A DNA stretch of 64,000 bases, taken from assembly GCF_000017685.1 (NCBI RefSeq), contig NC_010602.1, positions 1,257,501 through 1,321,500 of the forward strand, written 5' to 3'. Shown here in pieces: positions 56,175 through 64,000 of this stretch (its first letter is position 1; each line of letters opens with the position of its first letter). Source of the DNA: Leptospira biflexa serovar Patoc strain 'Patoc 1 (Paris)'. GTDB lineage: Bacteria > Spirochaetota > Leptospiria > Leptospirales > Leptospiraceae. A program made the translations under genes and the position numbers. Under the pieces are notes generated by a model. That model searched no databases, was not told the DNA's origin, and saw nothing but the letters and a program-made list of their open reading frames with translations.

Positions 56175-57446
56175 ATGTATCCCTCTATGCAAATAGAAAG
56201 CGAAAGTCACAAACTAGTTCGAGAATGGAAAGAGTGGCTTTCCCATGGGGAAATTATCCCCGTGTTCCAACCCATTTTATCATCCGAATCCACTGGTATT
56301 TACGGGTATGAACTTCTTGGTCGTTTGTCCACACCACAAGGCCTACTCAGTTTAGGAGAATTTTTTTTAACTCATACCTTAGGTTATGATGAATTATTTT
56401 TTTTGAAAAAACAAGTCGATGAGGAAATCCGATTTTCCGCCTTACAAAAGTTTGCAAAAGAAGCTCCTCCTGAAACAAAATTATTCCTGAATATTTCTCC
56501 GAACATTTTATACCATGCCTTGCTGAATTTAGAAACTACCTTACCACAAACCATACGGATGGTAAGAGAGGTGGGACTTGACCCCACTCGGATCGTCATT
56601 GAAATCACAGAAGAACGATTCCCTCATAATTTAGAATTATTAAAACCGGTTTTGAATTTATATCGAAAAGAAGGATTCTCCATTGCTGTGGATGACGCAG
56701 GCTCTGAGGCAAGTAACCTGGATCGCATCGGGTTATTCCATCCCGAGATCATCAAAGTGGATTTACAGATGTTACGTAGATCCACATTCTCTCGAAATTT
56801 CAAAGAGATATTACTCAATTTATCAAAGTTAGGTGAGTCTCTTGGGAGTAGTTTGTTATTTGAAGGTATTGAATCAGAGGATGAACTCTATAATGCCTTA
56901 AATTACGGAGCTCGTTACATCCAAGGGTATTATTTCGCCAAACCAGAACTACATTTTGCCAATCGATTTGAATACAGGTCAGAGATGCAGTCTTCCTTGG
57001 AATACTTTCATGCAAGGAAACAAAAAGAAATGAACCTTCAGATTGAATGGGAAACCATTTGGAAAAATAAACTATCTGAAATTGTGATGGGATTTGGACA
57101 AGAGGATGGGATTTGGGAATGGAAAGAAAACTTCTCCACCACTGTGTTTGGTGATGGTGATTTTTTTCGGATGTACATCACAAACCATATGGGTTTCCAG
57201 GTCTCTCCCAATTATGCACGAACCGATTTAGGGGATATGAAACCTGATTATTCCTTTTTGGGAAAAAACTGGTCTTTTCGGCCTTATTTTTTTGAACACC
57301 TTCATAAATCAAAAACGAGCCGGGACGCATGGACCCTCTCTCAGATGTACCATGATATTTCAGAGAGTATGATGTTGCGTACATTTGCGAGAAACCTTTC
57401 CGAAAATTTGATATTATTTATCGATGTGGTCGTGTCTCGTAGCTGA
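56175..57446 (+). CDS. EAL-domain cyclic-di-GMP phosphodiesterase
   Basis: 423 residues; EAL domain at ~15-260. The active-site set looks complete: PVFQPIL, GYELLGRL (EAL Glu), FLNISPNIL (Asn), IVIEITEERF (Glu), IAVDDAGSEASN (Asp-Asp), EIIKVDLQML (Lys), LFEGIESEDE (Glu) and YIQGYYFAKP (Gln). DDFG reads DDAG. The C-terminal ~150 residues are an unassigned, possibly sensory domain (WEWKENFSTTVFGDGDFFRMY). It lowers c-di-GMP, affecting motility or surface growth. The start could also be the ATG at 56187. Confidence 0.9.
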   Translation: MYPSMQIESESHKLVREWKEWLSHGEIIPVFQPILSSESTGIYGYELLGRLSTPQGLLSLGEFFLTHTLGYDELFFLKKQVDEEIRFSALQKFAKEAPPETKLFLNISPNILYHALLNLETTLPQTIRMVREVGLDPTRIVIEITEERFPHNLELLKPVLNLYRKEGFSIAVDDAGSEASNLDRIGLFHPEIIKVDLQMLRRSTFSRNFKEILLNLSKLGESLGSSLLFEGIESEDELYNALNYGARYIQGYYFAKPELHFANRFEYRSEMQSSLEYFHARKQKEMNLQIEWETIWKNKLSEIVMGFGQEDGIWEWKENFSTTVFGDGDFFRMYITNHMGFQVSPNYARTDLGDMKPDYSFLGKNWSFRPYFFEHLHKSKTSRDAWTLSQMYHDISESMMLRTFARNLSENLILFIDVVVSRS

Positions 57447-57490
57447 AAGTTTTTGCAGTCTGGTTCGAACCATGAATCTTGGTAAGAGAT

Positions 57491-59410
57491 ATGGCAAAAA
57501 TCCAGTTTTTGCAATTACCCGTGCCACCCCCAAGTTATTTTGCGGCCACTGGCAATGTTCCCCTAGCAGCTGCTAGTTTAGCAAGTTGTTTAGAATCCAA
57601 GCAAGATCCTATCCTTGGGATTTCACCGATTGTCATTCCACCGGAAGATACTGATTCCCTTGGGGATTTAGATTTAATCGATCGGATTTGTAAAGAAGGT
57701 CCCGATTTTTTGGGTTTGTCTTTGTACTTATGGAATACGGAACGAAGTTTATACATCGCAAAAGAAGTCAAAAAAAGAAATCCAGACATTCAAATCCTCA
57801 TTGGAGGACCCGAGGTCAATGAAGACAATCCCTATGTTTTAGGCGAAACTGGTTTTGATATCGCCGTTTCTGGGGAAGCGGAACATAGCTTTCGAAGTCT
57901 CATGAAGGGATTATTAAACAAGGAATCGCTTGAAAATTTTGAAAATGTAGCTCACCGAAAATCAGATGGGACTTTGAGTCCATTTGGAGTCTCCGTCCCT
58001 GCTAACTTTCCTTTGACGGATTTCCCGTCGCCTTATACAACAGGGCACTTACAAGTGAATCCAAAACGTTCTACCTATTTGGAAACTGTGAGAGGTTGTA
58101 AGTCACAGTGTACGTATTGTTTTTATCCAAAATCATCACAAAGTTTACGAACATTGGATATCAAAGAAACCATCCATTTGATTTCCAACTTAAAAGGAAA
58201 AGGGGCAAAGGAACTTGTATTTTTAGACCCAACCTTTAACCATCGCCCTGGTTTTGAATCCTTTTTAGATGCCATTGCAGAAGTGAATGCTGATGGCCAA
58301 ATGACGATGTTTGCAGAACTTCGGTCAGAAGGTGTCACTCCTAAACTTGCCACCAAACTTCGAAAAGCTGGATTCAATCGGATCGAACTTGGACTACAAT
58401 CGGTCAATGAAGAAACATTAAAACGTGTCAAACGTTATGGCAGTCCCCATAAGGTGGCAGAAGTAGCAAAGATGCTTGCGGGTGAAGGGATTGATTTACT
58501 CCTTGATCTCATCATTGGACTTCCTGGGGACACACCGGATGATGTCGAACGAGGGATTCATTTTTTCTTAGAACATGGGCTTGGGGAATGGGTGCAGGCC
58601 TTTCCCCTTTCTGTACTACCTGGCACGAGTATGCGTAAAGATGCTAAAAAAGAAGGCCTGATTTTTATGCCAACGCCACCGTACCGTATTTTAGAAACTC
58701 CAACCTTTAGCCAAGAGGCCTTACGTGATTCGGTGTACTTTGCTGAGGACCTCCTTGAACGCAGGTTAGACGAATTTCCGAGACCATTTTTATGTGAATG
58801 GAATCCGAAGGTTTCAGACCGGTTTGATTGGTATCCAGAGAATTCGACTGAAAAGAGAAAACTGGCATCCTTTCAATCGATGGAACGCGGGACAAGGCAC
58901 CAAAGTATTTGGTTCCATCCAGAAACTCTTTCAAAAAACTTGGCTCAAATCCTAAACTCCATGGGAGAAAAAATTGAAAAGGAACCTTTTTGTACCATTG
59001 ATTTTGTGATCGAACTAGTTGAAGTTCCAAATACAAAGGACATCCAATCGATCGAAACCTTTCTTGATTCCAAACGGAAATCCTATCTTTCCCGAACACT
59101 TGCCTATCGGGGGGAAAACTTACAACACCGTTTGGTATTTGTGATTCCAAGAGAAATGGAACCACTCAGGAATTGGCGTAACTCTTTGGATGGCAGTGAA
59201 TCATTTCTTGTATACGAAACCATACCAGCTGAAAGCATCCAATCCTTAGACCCAGAAGAATCCCATTTTTATCTGGTAGAAGGGGAGAGGATCACACCAA
59301 AGGACTGGGCGCATTTGAAAGATACGATGGATCCCGAGACCATTAACTTTGTGTCCCGAAAATGGGAAGAACGATGGTCGATCGAAGTATTAGGATACGG
59401 GGAAATTTAA
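57491..59410 (+). CDS. B12-binding-domain radical SAM protein
   Basis: 639 residues from the ATG at 57491. The N-terminal ~150 residues form a B12-binding-like Rossmann domain (FLGLSLYLWNTERSLYIA, IQILIGGPEVNED, FDIAVSGEAEHSFR). The radical SAM core has TVRGCKSQCTYCFYP, whose CxxxCxxC binds the [4Fe-4S] cluster, and later RIELGLQSVNEETLKRV and LLLDLIIGLPGDTPDDV. The His usually ligating cobalamin (DxHxxG) is not apparent, so B12 may not be bound. Similar proteins methylate or rearrange unactivated carbons; the substrate is unknown. Stand-alone gene. Confidence 0.88.
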   Translation: MAKIQFLQLPVPPPSYFAATGNVPLAAASLASCLESKQDPILGISPIVIPPEDTDSLGDLDLIDRICKEGPDFLGLSLYLWNTERSLYIAKEVKKRNPDIQILIGGPEVNEDNPYVLGETGFDIAVSGEAEHSFRSLMKGLLNKESLENFENVAHRKSDGTLSPFGVSVPANFPLTDFPSPYTTGHLQVNPKRSTYLETVRGCKSQCTYCFYPKSSQSLRTLDIKETIHLISNLKGKGAKELVFLDPTFNHRPGFESFLDAIAEVNADGQMTMFAELRSEGVTPKLATKLRKAGFNRIELGLQSVNEETLKRVKRYGSPHKVAEVAKMLAGEGIDLLLDLIIGLPGDTPDDVERGIHFFLEHGLGEWVQAFPLSVLPGTSMRKDAKKEGLIFMPTPPYRILETPTFSQEALRDSVYFAEDLLERRLDEFPRPFLCEWNPKVSDRFDWYPENSTEKRKLASFQSMERGTRHQSIWFHPETLSKNLAQILNSMGEKIEKEPFCTIDFVIELVEVPNTKDIQSIETFLDSKRKSYLSRTLAYRGENLQHRLVFVIPREMEPLRNWRNSLDGSESFLVYETIPAESIQSLDPEESHFYLVEGERITPKDWAHLKDTMDPETINFVSRKWEERWSIEVLGYGEI

Positions 59411-59424
59411 AGCGAAACGGCCGT

Positions 59425-60582
59425 TTAATTTTTTTGAAGCTGTTTTCGAAAGAATTCTACGTTTTCGAGAAATCTTTTTTTCTCACCAGAACGGGAAGAG
59501 TGGCCCGCAATCGCTAGACCTACTGTTAGGTGGCCTTCTTCATTTTTGGTTATGGTTTTGATTTGTCCAAACGCAGTTAAGGGTGACTGCATCTTAAAAA
59601 AGATATCAAACTGAAAACCTTTGAGTTTGGGTAGGCTTTGGATGAGATCGGGGTGGTCCACGATGACTTTGAGTCCACCTTCCGAAATATCGATCACCGG
59701 AAATTTTCCATCCGACTTAATCATATTGGAGTGGCGGATTCGGTCCACCATTTCAAAACATAATGTTTTCATCTCCATGGCTTTCAAGAGATCAAAATTT
59801 TCGGATTTACTTTGCATGTGGATGTAACCGATGGGAATCGATTCTTCCTCATCATTTAAATACAAAATAGGGAGGATGAGTTCCGATTTGATTTTGAGAT
59901 TTCTTCGGTTATTGATTTCCTTTGCAATGTCTTCTTCAATTTCATCTGCAAAGACCAAAAAGTCCTCGTTAGGTGATGTTACATAACATTCTTTGTTGTT
60001 CACATCCTCCAAAAGTAATCCTTTTTTGGTTTTTTTAATTTGGCGGATCACTTCATTGTCTTCGCGGGAATTGAAGGTGGAAATTTTAATAAAATCCACT
60101 GAGTTTTTCAATTTGGTTTCAAAATCTTGGAAGTTAACTTTCACTGCAGTAGGGACATGGAACATATCCGTTTCAATTTTTGCTTTGCTTGAAACCACAT
60201 TGGTGATCCAGGCAGAACCGGGAGGGACTGGGATTCTCGAACTTTCCCTGTCTTTTTTGGCAATGGCAATTTTATTCAATTGTAAGACGTATTGTGATTC
60301 GCCCTTTTCTTGTTCCACAGTGCATTCCAGGTGGAGGTAACGACCAAGGATTTTGTAGAGAGTGATTTTTTGGCCGACCGAAAGTGTGATGGTGGGTCTC
60401 ACACTGACTAAAATTTTGTTTCCGTCTTGGGAAACTTTTTTGAGATAACAACTTTCTCCTGAATGGATATCATCCTTCAGGTTCAATTCCTGGTTTAATA
60501 AAAATTTGGTCAAAACATGCAGTTTTTTTTCCGTGTCGGAAAAAACATCCAAGGAACGTTTGTTTCTTTCTACTGTTTCCAT
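59425..60582 (-). CDS. DUF1577-like protein with PilZ-like C-terminus
   Basis: 385 residues without membrane helices. The N-terminal part is mixed alpha/beta and the C-terminal ~110 residues resemble PilZ (FPVIDISEGGLKVIVDHPDL, GQIKTITKNEEGHLTVGLAI, shown in part). The plan resembles the Leptospira DUF1577 family, as I recall it. The PilZ RxxxR box is not clear, so c-di-GMP binding is uncertain. It is convergent with the radical SAM gene; the EAL gene nearby may be a functional companion. Confidence 0.68.
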   Translation of the reverse strand: METVERNKRSLDVFSDTEKKLHVLTKFLLNQELNLKDDIHSGESCYLKKVSQDGNKILVSVRPTITLSVGQKITLYKILGRYLHLECTVEQEKGESQYVLQLNKIAIAKKDRESSRIPVPPGSAWITNVVSSKAKIETDMFHVPTAVKVNFQDFETKLKNSVDFIKISTFNSREDNEVIRQIKKTKKGLLLEDVNNKECYVTSPNEDFLVFADEIEEDIAKEINNRRNLKIKSELILPILYLNDEEESIPIGYIHMQSKSENFDLLKAMEMKTLCFEMVDRIRHSNMIKSDGKFPVIDISEGGLKVIVDHPDLIQSLPKLKGFQFDIFFKMQSPLTAFGQIKTITKNEEGHLTVGLAIAGHSSRSGEKKRFLENVEFFRKQLQKN

Positions 60583-60679
60583 AAAAGGTCGTGGTACTCA
60601 CTATTATCGGTCAATTTTCTCCTGAAATTCTCTTGCACGCAGAGTTTTCTTACCTAAAGTAGAAAAAGGAAGGATAATT

Positions 60680-62206
60680 ATGTCAAATCACCCCCTACCA
60701 GGAACTGAGCTTCTCGACGGAGTCAGTGGACAAGAGCTCTTCTCGGTCAACATGGGACTCACGTATCGAGATTTTTTAGTACTACCTGGCTATATAGACT
60801 TCAATCCAAGCGATGTGGAACTAGAAACAAAACTTTCCAAAAATATTTCACTCAAAAGACCACTCATGAGTTCTCCCATGGACACTGTGACTGAGTCTGA
60901 AATGGCGATTGCACAGGCGCTTATGGGTGGAATTGGAATCATACATTATAATAATACGATAGAGGAACAAGTGGATCTCGTTCGTAAGGTGAAACGATTC
61001 GAAAACGGATTCATCAAAGATCCTATCTTACTTTCTCCAGAACATACGGTTGCTGATTTAGATGCAGTCAAAGAAAAATATGGATTCAGTGGGATTCCCA
61101 TTACCGAAAACGGAACCGCTAATTCCAAGTTAGTTGGGATAGTTACAAACCGTGATGTGGACTTTGAAAAAGACAGAAATATCAAACTCGGTAAGGTGAT
61201 GACGACAGAACTTATTACTGCCAATGTGGGGATCAGTTTACTCGAAGCGAATGATATCCTTCGCACAAGTAAAAAAGGTAAACTCCCCATCGTAGACAAA
61301 CAAGGAAAACTTGTGGCACTCATTTGCCGTAGTGACCTGAAAAAAAATAAAGAATTCCCTCAATCATCCAAAGATGACCAAAAAAGATTACGTGTTGGTG
61401 CAGCCCTTTCCACCTTACCTGAGTCACGCGATCGTATGGCAGCTCTTGCAGGAGTCGGCGTTGATGCCATCATCATCGATTCTGCCCAAGGGAATTCCAG
61501 TTACCAAATTGAAATGATCCAATGGATCAAATCCAATTTTCCTAATATTGATGTGATTGGGGGAAATGTTGTCACTAAAGCACAAGCTGCCAATCTCATA
61601 GGGGCCGGTGCCGATGGCCTTCGCATTGGAATGGGACCTGGTTCCATTTGTATCACCCAAGATACGATGGCTGTGGGACGAGCGCAAGCCACAGCTGTTT
61701 TTAAAACAGCGGAGTATGCACAAGCGCATGGAGTGCCAGTGATTGCTGATGGAGGTATCTCCAATATCGGGGACATTGCTAACGCACTCGCCATTGGAGC
61801 TTCGATGTGTATGATGGGTTCCATGTTTGCTGGAACAAAAGAAGCACCAGGTGAGTATTTTTATGAAAATGGAATTCGTCTAAAGAAGTATAGAGGAATG
61901 GCAAGTTTAGAAGCGATGAGCAAAGGTGGAGACAAACGGTACTTCTCTGAATCACAAAAGATCAAAGTGGCACAAGGTGTCTCTGGTTATGTGGTTGATA
62001 AAGGATCTGTTCTGAACCTCATTCCTTATCTCGTGCAAGGACTCAGACAAAGTTTCCAAGATATGGGATACCGTAATATCCCAGATTTACACAAAGCGTT
62101 ACGAGAAGGGAAACTTCGGTTTGAACGTAGGACAGAGTCAGCACAAGCGCAAGGGAGTGTTCACGGATTGTATTCCTATACCAAACCTTCTATGAGGGCA
62201 GAATAA
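60680..62206 (+). CDS. guaB: IMP dehydrogenase, eukaryotic-type sequence
   Basis: Catalyses IMP to XMP, the committed step of GMP synthesis. 508 residues with two CBS domains at ~115-235. Catalytic Cys324 lies in [18 protein letters not shown]; the flap region has [11 protein letters not shown] and IKVAQGVSG; the tail is [20 protein letters not shown]. These blocks look like animal/fungal IMPDH rather than the common bacterial GuaB. Arg315 and Gln432 match human Arg322 and Gln441, linked to mycophenolic acid sensitivity. A ribosome binding site (AAGGA) precedes the ATG. Followed after 9 bases by the LolA-like gene. Confidence 0.96.
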   Translation: MSNHPLPGTELLDGVSGQELFSVNMGLTYRDFLVLPGYIDFNPSDVELETKLSKNISLKRPLMSSPMDTVTESEMAIAQALMGGIGIIHYNNTIEEQVDLVRKVKRFENGFIKDPILLSPEHTVADLDAVKEKYGFSGIPITENGTANSKLVGIVTNRDVDFEKDRNIKLGKVMTTELITANVGISLLEANDILRTSKKGKLPIVDKQGKLVALICRSDLKKNKEFPQSSKDDQKRLRVGAALSTLPESRDRMAALAGVGVDAIIIDSAQGNSSYQIEMIQWIKSNFPNIDVIGGNVVTKAQAANLIGAGADGLRIGMGPGSICITQDTMAVGRAQATAVFKTAEYAQAHGVPVIADGGISNIGDIANALAIGASMCMMGSMFAGTKEAPGEYFYENGIRLKKYRGMASLEAMSKGGDKRYFSESQKIKVAQGVSGYVVDKGSVLNLIPYLVQGLRQSFQDMGYRNIPDLHKALREGKLRFERRTESAQAQGSVHGLYSYTKPSMRAE

Positions 62207-62215
62207 AGAAATTAC

Positions 62216-62986
62216 ATGCGAAAACTTTGGATTTTATTTTTATTCATTTCGTTTGTGTCGTTAGAGGCACAAACGCCTGAAGCAAGTTTGTCGGCACAAG
62301 AACTTCTAGCAAGGCTTGACCGAGAGATGGATTTTGGCAAAGGCCTTGTGAAAGGAACCTATGTCCTCATTCGAAGGAATGGAACGTCTGAAACTTGGAA
62401 AATCAATCGGTTTTTTAATGGGGAAGATGCACTTCTACTTTTTGACAGAAAGGGACGAGGGCTTGAATCGAAACTTCTCACAAAGGATGAAGGGGAAAAT
62501 GTATTTTTCTTCAATGTCTTAAGTGCCAAACTCTTTCGCAAAACGGATGATGAGAAATACGAATCCCTAATGGGCACTGGATTTTTTTATGTGGATTTGT
62601 CTGGTTATTCGTATCAGGCAAATTACAATCCACTTGTGAATGGAGATTTGGAAATTGGTGGAGAGATGTACTATCGTGTTTCGCTCAAACCCATCCTACC
62701 TTACTTCTATAAAAAACTTGTTTTACTTGTCGGGAAAAAAGACTTAAAACCCTATCGTGTGGACTTTCATGACCGCGATGGAATTTTATTCAAAACATTA
62801 AACCTAAAGTATGGGCCAGTCAAAATCAAGGATGCAACTGGAAAAGTGGAAGAAGTCCAAAAGGCATCCCGTTTGGAAATGTTAGATTTGAATACTGGTA
62901 GCATTACGGTTTGGGAAATCCAAGAAGTGGACAAAACAGTGAACCCAGACACATCTTTGTTTAACGTGGACAACTTAAGCAGATAA
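62216..62986 (+). CDS. LolA-like outer-membrane lipoprotein-sorting protein
   Basis: 256 residues; signal peptide (LWILFLFISFVSLEAQ). The mature part follows the LolA/LolB/DUF4292-type half-barrel: SAQELLARLDREMDFGKGLV, a long series of strands (TYVLIRRNGTSETWKI, DALLLFDRKGRGLES), a central GTGFFYVDLSGYSYQANY and PYRVDFHDRDGILFKTL. It should carry lipid or lipoprotein through the periplasm; the exact cargo is unknown. Tight spacing with guaB and rsmE suggests one transcript. Confidence 0.8.
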   Translation: MRKLWILFLFISFVSLEAQTPEASLSAQELLARLDREMDFGKGLVKGTYVLIRRNGTSETWKINRFFNGEDALLLFDRKGRGLESKLLTKDEGENVFFFNVLSAKLFRKTDDEKYESLMGTGFFYVDLSGYSYQANYNPLVNGDLEIGGEMYYRVSLKPILPYFYKKLVLLVGKKDLKPYRVDFHDRDGILFKTLNLKYGPVKIKDATGKVEEVQKASRLEMLDLNTGSITVWEIQEVDKTVNPDTSLFNVDNLSR

Positions 62987-62998
62987 AGTAGATCCACC

Positions 62999-63679
62999 TT
63001 GACGGAACCAGGTCTGATACTTTTCCGAAAACCTTTTTTTAAAAAAGAGTCCATTCAACTCACCAAAGAAGAGTTAAACCACCTAAGGGCTCTTCGCTTA
63101 CAATCCGAAAACAATATCATACAAATTCGAGATGGGGAAGGTGGTCTATATAATTACCTATACACTCCCAATTCTAAAGATCTTGTCTTCCAAAATGAAG
63201 AGTTTGTTCCAAGAAAAACAAACCGAAAAAAGATTGCGATCGCATTACCCAAAGGGAATCGTCTCGACTTTTTTTTACAAAAAGTAACAGAGATTGGTTT
63301 AGATGAAGTGATCTTTTTGGTGTTTCGCCATTCCATTCGTAAGGAATTTAATTTGGAACGAGCGGAAAAAATCGTAAAGGAAGCAGCAGCCCAATCCAAA
63401 CAAACGGAAATTTTAAATCTATCGATAGAACCAGCCAAAGATTGGATGGAAACACATAAAGAAAGTTTGGTGGTGTTCCATCCTTTTGGAAAGGACATAT
63501 TTCAAATCCAAAGTTTAGCCGGGAAAATTCCGGTGATTGGACCAGAAGGTGGTTACCATGCAGACGAAGAGGAATGGATGGAAAAAAATCAAATCCCAAA
63601 ACTCACACTGCCGGGTGGGGTGCTTCGGACAGAAACCTGCGGCATCGTCGCCGCGAGTTTTTTGGTGTACGGAACTTAA
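62999..63679 (+). CDS. rsmE: 16S rRNA m3U1498 methyltransferase
   Basis: 226 residues of the RsmE/SPOUT family. The N-terminal PUA-like domain has HLRALRLQSENNIIQIRDGEGG. The SPOUT core has IALPKGNRLDFFLQKVTEIGLDE, KEAAAQSKQTEI, and the SAM-binding knot IGPEGGYHADEEEW with LTLPGGVLRTETCGIVAA. The start is a TTG at 62999; no better start is in frame. Methylates the decoding region of 16S rRNA. Confidence 0.93.
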   Translation: MTEPGLILFRKPFFKKESIQLTKEELNHLRALRLQSENNIIQIRDGEGGLYNYLYTPNSKDLVFQNEEFVPRKTNRKKIAIALPKGNRLDFFLQKVTEIGLDEVIFLVFRHSIRKEFNLERAEKIVKEAAAQSKQTEILNLSIEPAKDWMETHKESLVVFHPFGKDIFQIQSLAGKIPVIGPEGGYHADEEEWMEKNQIPKLTLPGGVLRTETCGIVAASFLVYGT

Positions 63680-63686
63680 AAAAAGA

Positions 63687-63956
63687 TTACTGGTTTGTTA
63701 AAAGTAAAAGAGTTCCAGATAGGTTGCAGTTGGTGGAACAATTGCTGAAACAAGTAGATGCTGCCGTGTAATTTTCCCCAGTGATGTCTGGATACTTTGC
63801 TGCACAATCAGCATTACAGGCAGTAAGACTTCCTCCCGTGCAGGAAACAAGGAAGGTGAACAAGTTTCTCTCCAAGGTTTTGTCTTCTCGCTTTTGGCAA
63901 GATGTAGAAAAGAACACGACAAAACTAAGCACAATCAGTAAAAAAAAACGTTTCAT
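63687..63956 (-). CDS. Cysteine-rich small lipoprotein
   Basis: 89 residues from the ATG at 63956 (MKRFFLLIVLSFVVFFSTSC); an upstream ATG at 63983 adds nine. After the lipidated Cys follow NLFTFLVSCTGGSLTACNADC, then FSNCSTNCNLS, giving six cysteines in the mature part, probably three disulfides. Convergent with rsmE (stop codons 7 bases apart). I do not recognise a family; a small cystine-knot-like envelope protein is possible. Confidence 0.75.
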   Translation of the reverse strand: MKRFFLLIVLSFVVFFSTSCQKREDKTLERNLFTFLVSCTGGSLTACNADCAAKYPDITGENYTAASTCFSNCSTNCNLSGTLLLLTNQ

Positions 63957-64000
63957 AACACTAAGACTGGTCTCTCCTAGCATTTCGTCAATCGGTTCGT

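Noticed and set aside
59401..59430. AAACGGCCGTTT followed by a T-run between the converging radical SAM and DUF1577-like genes
   Set aside because: The stem would be only four base pairs around a GGCC loop, too weak to call a terminator.

Overview
The window reads as a Leptospira chromosome segment, most likely from a saprophytic-clade species. This rests on the AT-rich base composition, many genes for lipoproteins with permissive spirochaetal lipoboxes, the Leptospira-type DUF1554 and DUF1577-like families, and a typical set of PAS, 7TM and HD-type signalling genes. The species assignment is inference; no search was possible. I saw no tRNA, complete rRNA or CRISPR array.

Positions 1-17.6 kb look like accessory, rearranged DNA. 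They hold a tyrosine recombinase cut by the left edge and an operon (4953 to 910, minus) encoding a di-heme peroxidase, a beta-helix/cytochrome c fusion and a membrane ankyrin protein. A membrane-protein gene follows, split by an in-frame TGA. Next come a restriction-gene tail, a DUF1554 lipoprotein gene bracketed by 125-bp direct repeats, and a seven-repeat propeller lipoprotein gene bracketed by 15-bp repeats. An IS3-family element (10778-11966) has cut off the catalytic end of a PAS sensor-kinase gene, which also carries an in-frame TAA. Further on are an isolated copy of the extreme 3' end of 16S rRNA (14690-14708), a LamG lipoprotein and a 7TM/AraC regulator whose signal-peptide part lies in another frame.

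Positions 18-39 kb are a mosaic. They include a degenerate HD-GYP protein, a beta-barrel protein, leuCD with a divergent LysR regulator, an MCP, an ankyrin lipoprotein and an alpha/beta-hydrolase/YCII/ECF-sigma cluster. There is also an ArsR regulator divergent from a membrane protein with a palindrome between them, a four-gene lipoprotein cluster, and a propeller-lipoprotein paralogue broken by an in-frame TAA.

Positions 39-64 kb look like stable chromosome. They include an SGNH hydrolase and partner, a HEAT-repeat protein, a CobW-type metal GTPase with a thiol-peroxidase-like gene, a second MCP, an acyl-CoA dehydrogenase and an amidohydrolase. A zinc-type uptake operon (lipoprotein, outer-membrane protein, ZnuA-, ZnuC- and ZnuB-like) follows. 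The rest comprises a methyltransferase, tmk, a small lipoprotein, an EAL protein, a B12-binding radical SAM protein, a DUF1577-like protein, guaB of eukaryotic type, a LolA-like protein, rsmE and a terminal small lipoprotein.

Two threads stand out. First, the palindrome TGCAAC-N3-GTTGCA lies upstream of both the CobW operon and the znu-like operon, which suggests one zinc-responsive regulon joining uptake, outer-membrane proteins, a metallochaperone and a peroxidase. Second, several lipoproteins share a short cysteine-containing N-terminal module joined to unrelated C-terminal domains, and two of their genes sit between direct repeats, as if exchanged like cassettes.
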